From: Anastatus disparis
Taxonomy: Eukaryota > Arthropoda > Insecta > Hymenoptera > Eupelmidae
DNA length: 64,000 nucleotides
Direction of reading: 5' to 3'
Assembly: GCA_017163975.1 (NCBI GenBank)
Contig: JAFFSR010000351.1
Location: 4,237,501-4,301,500 of the forward strand
The translations under genes were made by a program, and so were the position numbers. Below are positions 1 to 12,451 of the stretch, piece after piece. How positions within the stretch are numbered: the stretch's first letter is position 1; every line of letters begins with the position of its first letter. The notes under the pieces were generated by a model. It was not told the DNA's origin, ran no database searches, and worked only from the letters and a program-made list of their open reading frames with translations.

Positions 1-320
1 AAATATGTTCATAAAGCGTTTTCAGACAATCTTCTGTTTTAAAATTTAAAATAATTTCAAAAAATTGGTCATAAATAAAATGATTTTATTTGATGTTAAA
101 ATTTGGACAATATATATTTTAAATAAATCAAATACAAAAATTGAAAGTGTGTTATTTTATATTTAAATTTGAAAAAAATTTTAATTCAGCATCCATAGTA
201 TTTGAACCATTTTTATAAATATTTATTATCAAAATAAATTGTATGTTTTTTAATAAAACAAATAAACCTCCTTTGTAGATTAAAAAAAAAGATATATACA
301 TATATTTATTTACTACTTAC
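1..320. other. FAF1 intron sequence, nothing else seen
   Basis: AT-rich intron downstream of the 11th FAF1 exon. No further FAF1 exon, repeat or RNA gene could be recognised. Confidence 0.6.
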
Positions 321-3300
321 ATCTCTCCTAGGCCAACTCGATATGACCTTGTAGTCTTCTGTTGGATAACCTTTTACAATCAAAAAATTCAAAACTGTTT
401 GGAGTGAAGCATCACCTAAAAACCTACGTTCCAAAAAATTTCCTGATGGTAATCTTACTTTAATTTTTAAAACACCTTCAGTCAAATCTTGTGGAGGTTC
501 AGGAGGCAAGCTTGATTCAACTGCTAATCTGTGAGATTCTTTCCTAACTTGTTCAGCTAATCTTTCATTTTCTGCTTGCTCTCTTCGTTCTTTTTCAATT
601 TTTTCTAATAATTGTTTAGCTTCTTCTTTGGCTCTAGAATATTTAAATTTTAAAATGAATAATTAAAAGTTTTTTAAACTTTTCAGTTAAAGTATCTTAT
701 TTATTTCACTACTATTATTATATCTAATTTGTGTGATTAATTAACCAATATAGTATATTTTGGTACTAGTGCGATAAAGTGATTTCTTACTCGTGTGGCG
801 GTTTGCGCCCGAGCAAAGCGAGGGTGAAAAGGTCACACGAGTAAGAAATCACTTTCTCGCACGAGTATCGAACACTATTTTTTGACACGACGTGTGAGAA
901 GCTCCATTTTCGCACGTGTCACTTTGTACAGCGTGCGTGAAATCGAGCTTCTCGCACGGAGTGTCAAAAAAGGTTATTATGACATTTTTAATATTAAGTT
1001 TAAGTTTATTTGTACTGTAACATTTAATTAGAAGAAAAATTGTAATTTTTATAGGACTACAAGTCAAAAGTTTAATAGTTGCAATTGATATACTTCTTTT
1101 AATAATATATATTCTGTATCAAAGTATTATTTTATACAAATTAAATAAAAAATTATGACTCTAAGGGTTAATGAAATGGTCACAAAAAAATTCTTATTAT
1201 TTTAAATTTTCACCTGTCTGCAGCTAAACTTTCTTGATAAGCTTGATCTTGTTCTTCTTTAACTCTTTCTCTAGCTTGTCTTTCATCTTCAAATTCTATA
1301 TCACTTTGCCTTTGTTCCTAAAGAATATTAAATAATAGCACGTTATAAAGATAGGAAGTAAAGTTAGATATTTCCAAGAATGGAATTTGCAACCTGAGCA
1401 TGTAACACAAAACAAAGGGAGTAAATAAATACCCAAGAGAGAAATAAATTTTACTTTCACGTTCGATATATTTTGTTGCTACCAAAATGTGGCTACTTCA
1501 TAATATAAAAGAAAGCAAGATTAATTGAATAAAATTAAACTTTTATTTTAAAATTCAATATATTAATATATCTATTTTTATTAAAATTTGATACTTTTAA
1601 AATCATTTTTATTAATTTATTTAATATTTAATAATTTTATATAAATTTTAGTCAATTTCATGAGCTCCCAACTTGATGAGTGTAAAATAGTACTTTATTT
1701 CTACTATTTTTAAAAGTAAGAAGTTGTTAACTTTTGGTCTGTTTTTTGAATCAATAGCAGTCATTACAATTGAGATAGAAATAAAAATATTTGAAAATAG
1801 AAATTTTTTGTTAGTTAAAAAAAAAACTATAAATATTTCTACCTGGAAAACGTCTACAGCTTCTATTAAATTAGTGAGTAAATCATTTACTCCAACATTT
1901 CCATGAATCATTGTAAAAACATCTGTATTAGATCTAGATCGCATAATTACCATCAGCACTGGCATAGTGTCAACATCAGTATTTCTAATAGTTGCTGCTG
2001 CTGATGGTCCTAGTACTTGTTGCAAAGAAGTTAAAAATCTAGAACATTTTTTTTTGTTATTAAAAGTAACTCTTATCAAATTAGATTATTTTCAAAAATT
2101 TACTTTTGCTTATTTGATTCAAGGGTGCAATCCCATCCCCAAACTACAAAATTAGCTGTTAAAAGTTGAAGAACAGTCTCAAAACCTAGTAATTGTGTGC
2201 AAAAAACATTTGCTAAAATGCTATTATCATGATGTAAATATACTGCCAGTAATTTTCTCTTAAACACAAATAAAGATTATTAATATGAAAACATTCATTT
2301 TTTGTTTCACTTAATATTGCATTTATTTTAATTACCTCTCTTGGTGATTTTAAGCAGGAATCTGCTACAGCTTCTTCAAAAGTACCTGTAAAAAAATTTG
2401 GGTGAACAGGTCCATATCTCTTTTTGTATTCTTCTATAAAATGCATTGTTCCAATGATTTCATCTTCGACATTATCTGGTACTAAAATCAGTATAAAGTA
2501 ATATTTTATAATAAATTATTAATTTAAATTAATAATTTTTTTTATTTGAATTGTAAATATTACTTAAATGTTGAATTTTTATAGGCTGGACATGATCTAT
2601 AAATATATCATCATCTACTTGAAATGATTCAGGAGCATCTTCAAAATCTTCTCCATCTTCTTGTTCATCAACAGAACTGTCAGTATCAACTAAATCAACA
2701 ATTTCCTAAAATTATTTTAAAAAATATTTAATAACAATAAATTAAAAAGATGATTAAAAAAAATTACCTTTTTTGATTCTCTTTTAGAAATTCTTTCGAT
2801 GGAAAGATTATGTTCTGGGAAAGAAATACCACTTTCTGCCAATGTAATTGAATCGTTTTTTATATGTGATGGCCATCCTTTCCATAGTTGATTTCGAACT
2901 GGTATATCATTCAATGTATAAATGTTACTTTTAACATCTAAAATTGTGTGTGTTCCAGGAAAATTCAATCTGTATGTTATATTGTTAATTTCATCCTTTA
3001 TAATTAAAGTGAATGTACTTGTCAAGCGATCTGAAAGTTTCGTTCTGTAATAGAAAATAATTCAACAAAATTAAGATGAAATTTATTCAATTATCATATA
3101 GGAAAAATTCTGACTAAAAAATATTGTTTACGTAGGGGAAGATGAGTCTCCTATTTCAGATACTAAAGACACATACAAATCATTTTCACGAGGTAATTCA
3201 AGAGATTTCAAAGTGCAGGAATCTCCTCTAGGTTCCTTTCTCCATCCATGCAACTGTTGTTGACATGGTGTAATATTTGTATGATTATAAATCATTAATT

Positions 3301-3706
3301 TTAGGTCTCCTAAAAAGTTATAGATGTAAATTAAGGAGATGTAAGCCGGACACTACACCTGTACCCATAAATATTGATTTATCTTTTCATTATATTGCAA
3401 AATTTCAGGAAAAGAAATGCATCAGCTTGTAGTATGTACCATGAAGGTAATTCAATTAAATTTTTAAATAAATTTTATTAGTTTTTAAAAATTTTAGATT
3501 CGTTGTACAGAATCGGAAAATTTTCATATGCAAAATTGGAATCCAAAACTTTCAATAATAAATGAATAAATTTATTTAAAAATTTAACTAAATAATCTTC
3601 ATGGAACACATTACAAGCTAATGTATTATTTTTCCAAAATCTTGGAATAGAATAAAAAGATAAGCAATATTCATGAGTACAGGTGTAGTGTTTGTTTTAA
3701 ATACTC

Positions 3707-3742
<36 letters not shown>

Positions 3743-4894
3743 GTTTATACAAGATTTTGCCTCAAAAATAAAAATAATGAGGTGAGTGAAAAATTTATTC
3801 ATATTAATATACCCATGGTTCTAATATCAGATATTTCAATTTGAAATGTTCTACTCTGATAATGTACATGGAATGTGAGAATTCTTGTTTGCTCTTTTGT
3901 TTGGCTTGACCCGGCTACCGTTTTTCCAGTATTTCTTAAATTACTCGTGCCAGGAAGAATTTCAACTTTATCAACTGAATTAGTACTTTTATTTTGCGAT
4001 AGACAGGTTACATCTGAATGTGTATTTCTAGGAATATGCTTTATTTCTTCGACCATTTCAACATCTCTATTTAATTCTGAAGGTAATTGTTGTGTGTTTT
4101 GGGGCATAACATTATTGATGGCAGCCTAAAAATTTGTAAATATAAATATTATTTAAAATATTTTACATAATAGCTGTGAAAAAATATAAAATTGAATATT
4201 TTCTTACTAATAAATCCCAATTTGTTCCTTCTAAATGCAAGATAGCCTCACCAACATCATCAATATCAGTGCATGCCTAGAAAATTACAAAAGAATAAAA
4301 ATTTAAGAAATTTATTGTTGACAATAAAGATTTTAATTGGTTCAAAAGAGTATAAGGAAAGAATAAAGAAAGGAAAATAATTGTATTCTTTGTAATACTT
4401 CAGATAAAAAATACATGCTTGCTCAAAAATTTAATAACTTTATACTTTGGATAGCGTTCCTGAATAATAAAACGTTATAAAGTTATTTTCTTAATAATAG
4501 ATCTTTTATTTATTTAAATTTGAAATAATTATCTTCGAAAAATCCAAAAAGTATATTTTGATCTTTAATAAAATATTATTATAGTGGCATCAATCAAAGG
4601 TAGGAGTTTAAAATTTAACAAAGAATTATAAACAAAAATTTAATTAAGAACGTAAAATTGATCAATCATACAGATTTCGTTTATTATTAAAAGTTAAATT
4701 GTCAATTGTGTTAATCATCTTAAAAGCACTTTGTAGTCAACTTTTTGTTATCACTGTCACTACCCATAATGAAATTTTTTTCATAACCTAATAGAAAATA
4801 ATTATAAAACTATTGAAAAATTTCTAAATTGCTATCGTTAAAAGAATTCAAATACCTGAAAATCTGCAAGAATGACATCACGATTGCCTGCCAT
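321..4894 (-). CDS. FAF1: FAS-associated factor 1 (UBA-UBL-UAS-UBX), 3' end outside window
   Basis: FAF1 is a cofactor of the p97/VCP ATPase that binds ubiquitinated clients. I could follow 11 coding exons with consistent phase: 4894-4856, 4276-4208, 4125-3813, 3309-3132, 3044-2768, 2705-2564, 2481-2336, 2258-2104, 2038-1843, 1317-1214 and 633-321. All junctions are GT-AG, and together they encode 644 residues. Exons 1-3 hold the UBA domain (start MAGNRDVILADFQ), exons 4-5 two ubiquitin-like domains, exon 6 an acidic linker, and exons 7-9 the UAS thioredoxin-like domain (HHDNS, VFCTQLL). Exon 10 and the first part of exon 11 form a charged coiled coil. Exon 11 then carries most of the UBX domain (FLERRFLGD, SSWPRRD). 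It ends at a GTAAGT donor at 320, and the remaining UBX residues are not in positions 1-320, so the last exon lies left of the window. The frame is intact and this is probably a functional host gene. Confidence 0.95.
768..975. repeat. Hairpin element in a FAF1 intron
   Basis: Two inverted repeats stand side by side in the intron between the exons at 633 and 1214. One pairs AAGTGATTTCTTACTCGTGT with its reverse complement around a short GC-rich loop (about 775-855). The next pairs TTTTTGACAC near 880 with GTGTCAAAAA near 961. GC content is higher than the surrounding intron. Probably a small foldback transposon. Confidence 0.6.
3331..3710. mobile_element. TTAA-flanked hairpin MITE in FAF1 intron 3
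   Basis: Begins TTAAGGAGATGTAAGCC and ends with the complementary arm (ACAGGTGTAGTG...CTCTTAA), with TTAA at both ends. The outer and inner arms pair along about 170 bp. A related copy lies at 19,212-19,570 inside the Polinton. It sits only 22 bp from the FAF1 splice acceptor at 3310, in the stretch where the pyrimidine tract and branch point would lie. Confidence 0.75.
3711..3737. repeat. (TA)n microsatellite
   Basis: Uninterrupted TA dinucleotides directly beside the TTAA hairpin element. Confidence 0.9.
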
Positions 4895-5087
4895 AATGAA
4901 ACTTCGATAATTTTCAAGTTAAATAAATTGTAATTGAATCTCAAATTCAGTAATATTTTATATATTTAGAGCCACACTCGCAAATGAAACGCATATCATA
5001 TACATCCACGAACTTTACAAAGATTTTGCGTATTTAGACATAAAACTAACTAGTATGGTACTGTCATCTAGGACGAGAACGAGAATC

Positions 5088-5954
5088 AGGGCGATTCTTC
5101 ATTTAACCCGTAGTACCGTACCCGTACCCGCACGATTGTATAGGCGAGTACTTTATCTTCACTACTTTACCCTCTATGATGAGTTTCTATCTACTATCGA
5201 ACTCATCATAGATGGTAAAGTAGTGAAGATAAAGTACTCGCCTATACAATCGTGCGGGTACGGGTACGGGTCTTAGAGCATATATTACTGGAGGCAGCTC
5301 TGAATGCACCGTGCGCGTGGTTAGGTTGGGAAAGAGAAAGATATACTAAGGTTGATAGCTATCTCTATCTCTCCGTCATGTGATAAAGGAGTATAAAGGA
5401 GTAGGAAACAAAACAAACCAATCACGTGCCGGAGAAAAAGAGATATCTGTAAACCTCAATATACCTTTCTCTTTATAGGAGCGCGGTGGCGTAACGGATA
5501 GAGCTCTTGCCTTCAACGCGGTGGGCACGGGTTCGAATCCTGGCCAGGCACCTCTGACTTTTTTTCGAAAGAAAATTAGTGTATGTGCTACCCATATCGC
5601 GACTCTTAAGAAATCTGATCTCATTGAGTATCGGTTGATTGTTGGTCACAAAAGTGGCTGACCATCCATCGGTAGTCAAAGTTTTCGGTATGGCGGTGTC
5701 TGACAGTCTAGCCTGATGTAATGTGTTAAACGGTTCCGGGCTGGGCTCCCTCGACATCTCCATAGAAAAAGGTTAATTATATAGAGGATAACAATATCCT
5801 TTATATATTAATCTTTAAAAAAAAAAAAAAAAAATATATACCTTTCTCTTTCTCAACTTAACCACGCGCACGGCGCATTCAAAGCTGCCTCCAGTAATAT
5901 ATGCTCTAAGGTACGGGTACGGGTACGGGTACGGGTTAAATGAAGAATCGCCCT
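5088..5954. mobile_element. Inverted-repeat element just upstream of FAF1, split by a SINE
   Basis: The outer ends pair: AGGGCGATTCTTCATTTAAC at 5,088 with its complement ending at 5,954. Just inside, a near-perfect hairpin at about 5,108-5,275 carries arms with GTACCCGTACCC and AGTACTTTATCTTC. A second pair runs from GAGCATATATTACTGGAGGC (5,277) to its complement near 5,910. The G-rich end contains GGGTAC repeats (5,911-5,935). SINE copy 1 is inserted in the middle. It begins about 200 bp upstream of the FAF1 start codon. Confidence 0.7.
5478..5834 (+). mobile_element. tRNA-derived SINE, copy 1
   Basis: Starts GGAGCGCGGTGGCGTAACGG, which carries a pol III A box (TGGCGTAACGG). A consensus B box GGTTCGAATCC follows at 5,530. 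The body is about 270 bp unrelated to tRNA, ending in a poly(A) tail. Target duplication of at least 14 bp (ATACCTTTCTCTTT) at 5,461-5,474 and 5,838-5,851. These are the hallmarks of a LINE-mobilised SINE. Confidence 0.9.
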
Positions 5955-6389
5955 TATAGTGGGAAAATGACGTTATTTTTTTTAATGACATGATTTTCAG
6001 AAATGACGTTATTCGTAATCAAAACAATGTGATTTATAGTGGGAAATGACATAGGAGCGCGGTGGCGTAACGGATAGAGCTCTTGCCTTCAACGCGGTGG
6101 GCACGGGTTCGAATCCTGGCCAGGCACCTCTGACTTTTTTTCGAAAGAAAATTAGTGTATGTGCTACCCATATCGCGACTCTTAAGAAATCTGGCCTCAT
6201 TGAGTATCGGTTGATTGTTGGTCACAAAAGTGGCTGACCATCCATCGGTAGTCAAAGTTTCCGGTATGGCGGTGTCTGACAGTCTAGCCTGATGTAATGT
6301 GTTAAACGGTTCCGGGCTGGGCTCCCTCGACATCTCCATAGAAAAAGGTTAATTATATAGAGGATAACAATATCCTTTATATATTAATC

Positions 6390-6425
<36 letters not shown>

Positions 6426-7415
6426 TAGTGGGAAATGACGTAATTTTTTCAAATGACATGATTTTATGAAATAACGTTATTTCAGAAAATCAACGTCATT
6501 TTTCATGAATTATTTCATTGAAAAACGACTTTACATCATAATCATTTTCCATTTAAAGGAAAAAACAAAAACGAGGTAAACCTCGTAGTTTCAACTCTTC
6601 GAAAAATGAAGAGCATTTGTGATTAAGCTGAGATCATTCTGCATCTTCGAGATTTGCATCAAGGATCAGAAAATTTAAAAAAACGCCACCTAGTGACTTA
6701 CAGTCGAATTGATAGTCGATTGAGTCAATTTAATTTTAAATCGCCAGGTGGCGATTTTGAAGTTTTGTGATCTCTTATACAAATTTCAAAGACGCAGATA
6801 TATAAGGCCACAACGTTTTCAGTTTAATCGCAAATGCTCTTCGTTTTTTGAAAAGTTGAAACTACGCGATTTACCTCGTTTTTGTTTTTTCCTTTAAATG
6901 GGAAATGATTATCATGTAGTCATTTTTTAATGCCATAATTCATGAAAAATGACGTTATTTTTCCTAAATTTGGAGAAAATGACGTCTTAGAGAGACGTCG
7001 TTATTTTCAACAGGCGAAATAACGTAATGAAATGACGTTATTAGTATTATAAAAATGACGTCATTCTACAGATCTGTTCTCGGTAACGAATAACGTTATT
7101 TCAGAAAATCATGTCATTTGAAAAAGTTACGTCATTTCCCACTATAACCCCCGTGTTTTTTATAACGAGTAACGTCATCTCTAAAAATCATGTCATCAAA
7201 ATAAATGACGTCGTTTGGAAACAACGACGTCATTTTGAAATATAAAATAACGTCTTTTTCTTAATTTAATAAGCCATCAAAGCTCACTTGAACAATGACG
7301 TTATTTGCATAAATGACGTCGCGAAATGTCTCAATTTGCAACGTCATTTGATGAAATGACGTTATTAAATGACGTTATTAAATGACGTCATTAAATAACG
7401 TTATCATTTTCAACA
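5955..7415. mobile_element. Element dense in TGACGT motifs, with hairpin core
   Basis: The stretch is built from TGACGTTATT, TGACGTCATT and AACGTCATTT units on both strands. An inner element runs from about 6,033 (TTATAGTGGGAAATGACGTA) to 7,146 (its complement). It holds a hairpin at about 6,543-6,910 with GAGGTAAACCTCGTAGTTTC paired to its complement. Additional TGACGT copies flank the inner element on both sides, suggesting a nested or duplicated insertion. SINE copy 2 is inserted in it. No open reading frame of interest. Confidence 0.65.
6054..6425 (+). mobile_element. tRNA-derived SINE, copy 2
   Basis: Nearly identical to copy 1, with the same A and B boxes and a long A tail. Flanked by a 15-bp target duplication ATAGTGGGAAATGAC (6,036-6,050 and 6,425-6,439), so it inserted into the TGACGT-rich element. 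Confidence 0.92.
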
Positions 7416-7502
7416 GGGTAAATCCTCTTAAAAAAGATTTTTTTATTTTAGAAAGTTGGAAGAGTTTTTAAGAGAATAGTAATAATATTATAATGAACTT
7501 AC

Positions 7503-8108
7503 TTCTAAATTGTCTTGATTAAATCTAGCAGTCATGACGTAATCAACTGTGATAAATAGATATTTATTTTTTTCGTTCTTTGCTTGAAGTTCCCATTTTC
7601 TCAAAAATTGTAAAAAATTTTCAATGATCTGTACATAAAATTAATAATTATCTTAATAACAAATTTTTTTTATAACACGGAAAAAAATACATTGCATAAA
7701 AAAAAATTACTATTTTTAAGGTAGTTACCGTGAGACATACTTAACTTTGTATAAAAATTACTATTGTAAGATAGTAAAAATTGTTATTGTAAAAAGTTAA
7801 AATTTTATTTTTATTATAAATATAGCAATTAATAATATTGTAAATAGTTATTTTTATACAAAATAAAGTATTTACCTCGGTCACTATGTGAAATAGTAAT
7901 TTTTACGATGTAATTTTTCTCCTCTTATTATTTATAATTGTATCATATCAGACCTTCCACATATCATTATCCGGTTTTAAACTGTTTAAAGGTGTTCTAA
8001 TATTCATAGCTGTAATTAAATTTTTTACTCTTCTACAAAATTTAATAGTACCCTCACAGTCATTAAGATCTGGGTTCTCTTGTTTCAACAATTCCATTGC
8101 ATCTGCAA
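7503..8108 (-). pseudogene. P-element/THAP9-like transposase, two exons of a decayed gene
   Basis: Two open segments on the minus strand look spliced. The first (8,108-7,954) encodes a segment with MELLKQ, FCRRVKNLI and LNSLKPDNDMW. The second (7,628-7,503, 42 codons) starts after a TTATGTACAG acceptor, ends at a GTAAGT donor, and finishes with MTARFNQDNLE. That spacing and the closing T-R-x-N-Q-D-N-L-E motif are what I know from the RNase H-like core of P-element/THAP9 transposases. The donor at 7,953 (GTCTGA) is weak and nothing continues the frame to the left, where the TGACGT-rich element stands. I infer a broken transposon or transposon-derived host gene. The family call is from recall, not from a search. 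Confidence 0.55.
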
Positions 8109-8408
8109 CTCCGAAAAAATGAAAACGATTTTATTGTTTAAATATACACTGAGAGAAAATTCATGCTAATAGAGCATGCGAACTGCCATCTATGCGAGCA
8201 TATAAAACATCGATACAAATATGACAGGCCGTGAGAAGCTTTATTAGTATTAGATTACCTTATACTAAAAAAGATGGTATCAGTGATGGATTTCGAAGAT
8301 GCTTATATGATATCCAACAGCCAACTTCAGAGTATATACTACAGAATAATATATTCTGCTTATACTCTAATTCTACGGTATACTCTGAAGTTGGCTAAAG
8401 GATATCCT

Positions 8409-8665
8409 AATATTAAAAATAAAAAAAAAACTTTTTAATGTACTACGTTTTTATAATGAACCAAAAAGTATAAAATAATGTGTAATAAAATGAATAATGA
8501 TTTGAAATAAAAAAACGTGGGGCGCATGTTTTTTATTATGTATTGTATGCGCCCCACGTTTTTTTATTTCAAATCATTATTCATTTTATTACACATTATT
8601 TTATACTTTTTGGTTCATTATAAAAACGTAGTACATTAAAAAGTTTTTTTTTATTTTTAATATTA
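8409..8665. repeat. Near-perfect 257-bp palindrome
   Basis: Arms of about 115 bp are almost exact reverse complements (for example AATGTACTACGTTTTTATAA against its complement), around a loop of about 20 bp. The inner stem includes GGGGCGCAT. It would form a stable snap-back; probably a MITE. Confidence 0.85.
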
Positions 8666-9204
8666 TTTTATATTTTTAGTTCAATTAAAAAACGTGGTAG
8701 ATTGAAAATTTTTTTTTATTTAGATATGATCTTATACCTTTTGGTATTATTATTATTATTAATATTATTTATCGTGTTGTCCAACAGTGCATATTATATA
8801 GCATATATATTGTTATCAAGGGACTAAAACGTGTTTCATCTATTTTTTTAGAGAACACGTAATCGCATGCTGAGTTTCCCGCCATTTTGACGATAATGAC
8901 GCTATTAGAAATTCAACCAAAATTTATTGTTTTATGCATTGATAGACCATAAAATGAATAAAATACAGTCTCAAATTTTATATGTACAATACAAAATGCT
9001 GTAATTTATGTCTAATTGCAATATGAGAAGTTAAAGAATTTTAAAAATTTTCGAAGATGGTTAGACACTAATGTTAAAAGTATATCTATATATAAAATCT
9101 TCTAAATTTCAATTTTTCCAATATCTCCGTATATAATTGTATTAATATATTTTTCGGTGGGAATATATATTTAATTATATTATCCAACAATGCATACAAA
9201 AATA

Positions 9205-9478
9205 TAATATTGAATATATTAATATATTAATATATTTGATATATTAATATATTAATATATTTGATATATTAATATATTTGATATATTAATATATTAATAT
9301 ATTTGATATATTAATATATTAATATATTTGATATATTAATATATTAATATATTTGATATATTAATATATTAATATATTTGATATATTAATATATTAATAT
9401 ATTACTATATTAATATATTACTATATTTGATATATTAATATATTAATATATTAATATATTAATATATTAATATATCAA
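9205..9478. repeat. ATATTAATATATTTGAT satellite
   Basis: About ten copies of a unit of roughly 26 bp built from TTAATATAT and TTTGATATA. Sits between two diverged copies of a sequence starting near 9,060 and 9,485 (TTAGACACTAATGTTAAAAG), so the satellite lies inside a short direct duplication. Confidence 0.85.
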
Positions 9479-10985
9479 AAGAAGATTTTTAAAATTTTCG
9501 AAGATGTTTAGACACTAATGTTAAAAGTGTATCTATATATAAAATCTTCAAATCTTCAATTTTGCCAACATCTCCGTATATGATTGAATATATTAATATA
9601 TTGTTCGGTAGATATATATATTTTTTTTATAATATTGCATTGTCATCCAGTTCCGAGCTATATTTAAAATTTCAAGTCTCTAGCTCATCAGGAAGTTAGT
9701 TTACAATCGGTTGCAAAATTCGTACCGAACAGACAGACAGACACCAAAGCGAGTTAATAAAAACGTAGTAATAATAATATAGATATACATAAATGTATAA
9801 AGCATCCTCGAAATCCATCACTGGATGGTATGGAGAGTAACTAAAGCATGAACGGCATTCACTGATGACTCGCGTGGTATACTTCGATGACTCCCCACTC
9901 TCATATCCTTTGTTTGCTTGAGTCGCCTCCTCTTTTGGGTGGCGACGCGAGCAAACACGGCTGGTCTATATCCAAAATTATGTTGCAAATTTCTTTAACG
10001 TATTTTCGTAGCGTGAATCTTTTATATCTTTTCTTTTTGAAGCTATGCTTCTTACGCGACGTTACGGCAGGGGCACTAAATGTATAAAAATCGACAGTCC
10101 CAAATGTCACCCAGCGTGAATGAACGAATACGGCACAGGATGCCATTATTGCTATCAACATACAAACATTCTTTTTTCTCTTTCTTTCTTTCCCTCTCTC
10201 CCATTCCGCTTAAGAATATGCATGTATATACACAAGTGGATGTGTATAAGAAAGATAAAGAAAAAGAGACTGCTTGTTGTAACCGGCAAAGAAGGCTAGA
10301 CATAGCCCCCTCCATTCGCGGCTACCTTTATTGTACATATAAGAGAAAGAAAGAGAGAGGGAGAGAGTCAATTCTTAAAGCCGACGGACAGAGAAGGATA
10401 GACGCAACCCTCTCTATTCTTTATGAAAAAGAAAGAGAGAGAGAAAGAGAGTCAATTCTTAAAGCCGGCGGACAGAGAAGGATAGACGTAGAATACGATG
10501 ATTAAATAAATAAATTATGTAAATAATATTTATTTAATTTAAATTTTAAAATTAGTATACGTATGAAAATATGCGTTTGTATTTATAATATTATAATCTT
10601 AATATATTTTTTTGGCAAGAAATTTTTTATTTTCTCTCATTATCTTCCTCCGTTTATTAATATGTGTATATTTATATAGTTGTTATTAATTACTACATTA
10701 ATAACAAAAAATGAAAATTTAATAAAATTTAATAAAATTTTTGTATTTTTCTGTTTACAATGCACATGACGAAAATTACGTTTACCTAAATATATGTTTT
10801 TTTAATAATTGATATTAATAAAAAACTACATTATTAATATATTTTTAAATACATAATACATCGAATGAAAAATAACGTTTTCACTAAAAAATTAATTATA
10901 ATTTTGCAAATGTCACACTTCCTAATTTCTATGTATATATACTGGAAGCATAGCTTCTGTCGGCCAGTCCCCACGACTGCCACTC

Positions 10986-12006
10986 CTGTTTTTTTATGAA
11001 GGGAGATACGTTATAAATATAACCTGTTAAACTTTTTAACTTTAAATAATTAATTTTTAACTTAAAATTTAATTATTTTAAACCGCTGGGGGGCAGATGA
11101 GCATGTACGATTTTACGCCAGAGATATTTCGGAGTAGCGTTGGTCTAGTGCGAAACGTTCACGCTTTTCCTTTTGAGTACGCGAGTTCAACTCTCGGCTA
11201 GGGTCACTTTTTTTTTATTGTTTTAATATTTCTTATTCCTTTTTATATTTATTTTTTTTTAGATTTTGTATTTTTTTAATAATTTAAAAATTTAATTTTT
11301 CACAAGTACGCTTGTTTTTTTCAATGAAAATTTTTTAAAAATAAATTATTCTTTATAGGTAGTAATTACAAATATTGATAAATAAATAATAGTGATGTTT
11401 ATTTTATAATAGTGGTGTTTATTTTATAATAGTATAGTTTAATTTATTTATAATTTAGTTTATAAAATTTACAATAAATTACAATAAATAAATAAAACTG
11501 AGTTATTATTATTTATGTTATAATATATATTGTATATTGAAATATGTTTATAAAGACAAAATTGAACTATAGTATTGTAAATATCACTATTATTTATTTA
11601 TTAATATTTTAAATTATTTTCTATATGAAATAATTTATTTAAAAATATTAATAAAAAAAACGAGCATATTTTAAGTAACTTGTGAAAAAATAGATTTTAA
11701 AATTAATAAAAAAATAGAAAATAAAAAAAATATAAATAAAAAAAAGCAATAAAAACTATTGAAATAATAAAAAAAAAATTAAAAAAAAAGACCCTAGCCG
11801 AGAGTTGAACTCGCGTACTCAAAAGGAAAAGCATGAACGTTACGCACTAGACCAACGTTACTTCGAAATATCTCTGGCGTAAAATCGTACATGCTCATCT
11901 GCCCCCCAGCGGTTTAAAATAATTAAATTTTAAGTTAAAAATTAATTATTTAAAGTTAAAAAGTTTAACAGGTTATATTTATAACGTATCTCCCTTCATA
12001 AAAAAA
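10986..12006. repeat. Inverted pair of 230-bp arms, each with a tRNA-like core
   Basis: Arms 10,986-11,215 and 11,783-12,006 are close reverse complements separated by about 570 bp of very AT-rich DNA. Each arm holds a 75-bp tRNA-like segment: 11,131-11,207 on plus and 11,790-11,866 on minus. Each has an A-box-like TAGCGTTGGTCTAGTG and a B-box-like GAGTTCAACTC. The cloverleaf does not close (the acceptor arms do not pair), so I do not call tRNA genes; they look like pol III promoter heads of a SINE-type unit. Confidence 0.6.
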
Positions 12007-12046
12007 GAAAAGAAAAGAAATAAAAGATTCACGGTACGAAAATACG

Positions 12047-12451
12047 TTAAGGGGAATCCTCATACCGACATAGAGTTCTACCTTATCTACATTCAAATTA
12101 TGAATTTTAATAAAAATTTAACTATTCATGACTGAAATTCGTAGGAGAGGCACATTCTTAACATGCCAAAGAATTTATTGCAACGTTAAAAGACAATATA
12201 AGGGTAAAAATAAAGGCGAAAACTGCTTAATACGATTAACTTTTCAATGTAGTTATGAATAATCGTATTATGCAGTTTTTGTCTTCATTTTCACTTTTAT
12301 TCTGTCTTTTAACGTTGCAATAAATTCTTTAGAATGTTAAGAATGTGCTTCTTCTATGAATTTTAATAAAAAATAGTTACATTTTTATTAAAATGCATAA
12401 GTTAAATGTTGATAAGGTAGATCTCTGTGCCGGTATGAGAACACCCCTTAA
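12047..12451. mobile_element. TTAA-flanked hairpin MITE
   Basis: TTAA at 12,047-12,050 and 12,448-12,451; ends AGGGGAATCCTCATACCG against CGGTATGAGAACACCCCT. Internal arms of about 90 bp pair around AATACGATTA. The uninterrupted target is visible in the opposite arm near 9,990-10,003, where the same sequence reads through a single TTAA. This proves a TTAA duplication. Confidence 0.85.

Noticed and set aside
5376..6339. Minus-strand frames with repeated MEMSREPSPEPFNTLHQ-type reading at about 5,473-5,763 and 6,034-6,339
   Set aside because: They are the reverse strand of the two SINE copies; identical because the SINEs are identical.
10080..10505. 141-codon plus frame with Lys/Arg/Glu-rich reading
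   Set aside because: Reading of GA-rich and imperfect tandem repeats inside a non-coding transposon.
11131..11866. Possible tRNA genes in the inverted arms
   Set aside because: A- and B-box-like sequences exist but the acceptor stem does not pair, so not a tRNA gene.
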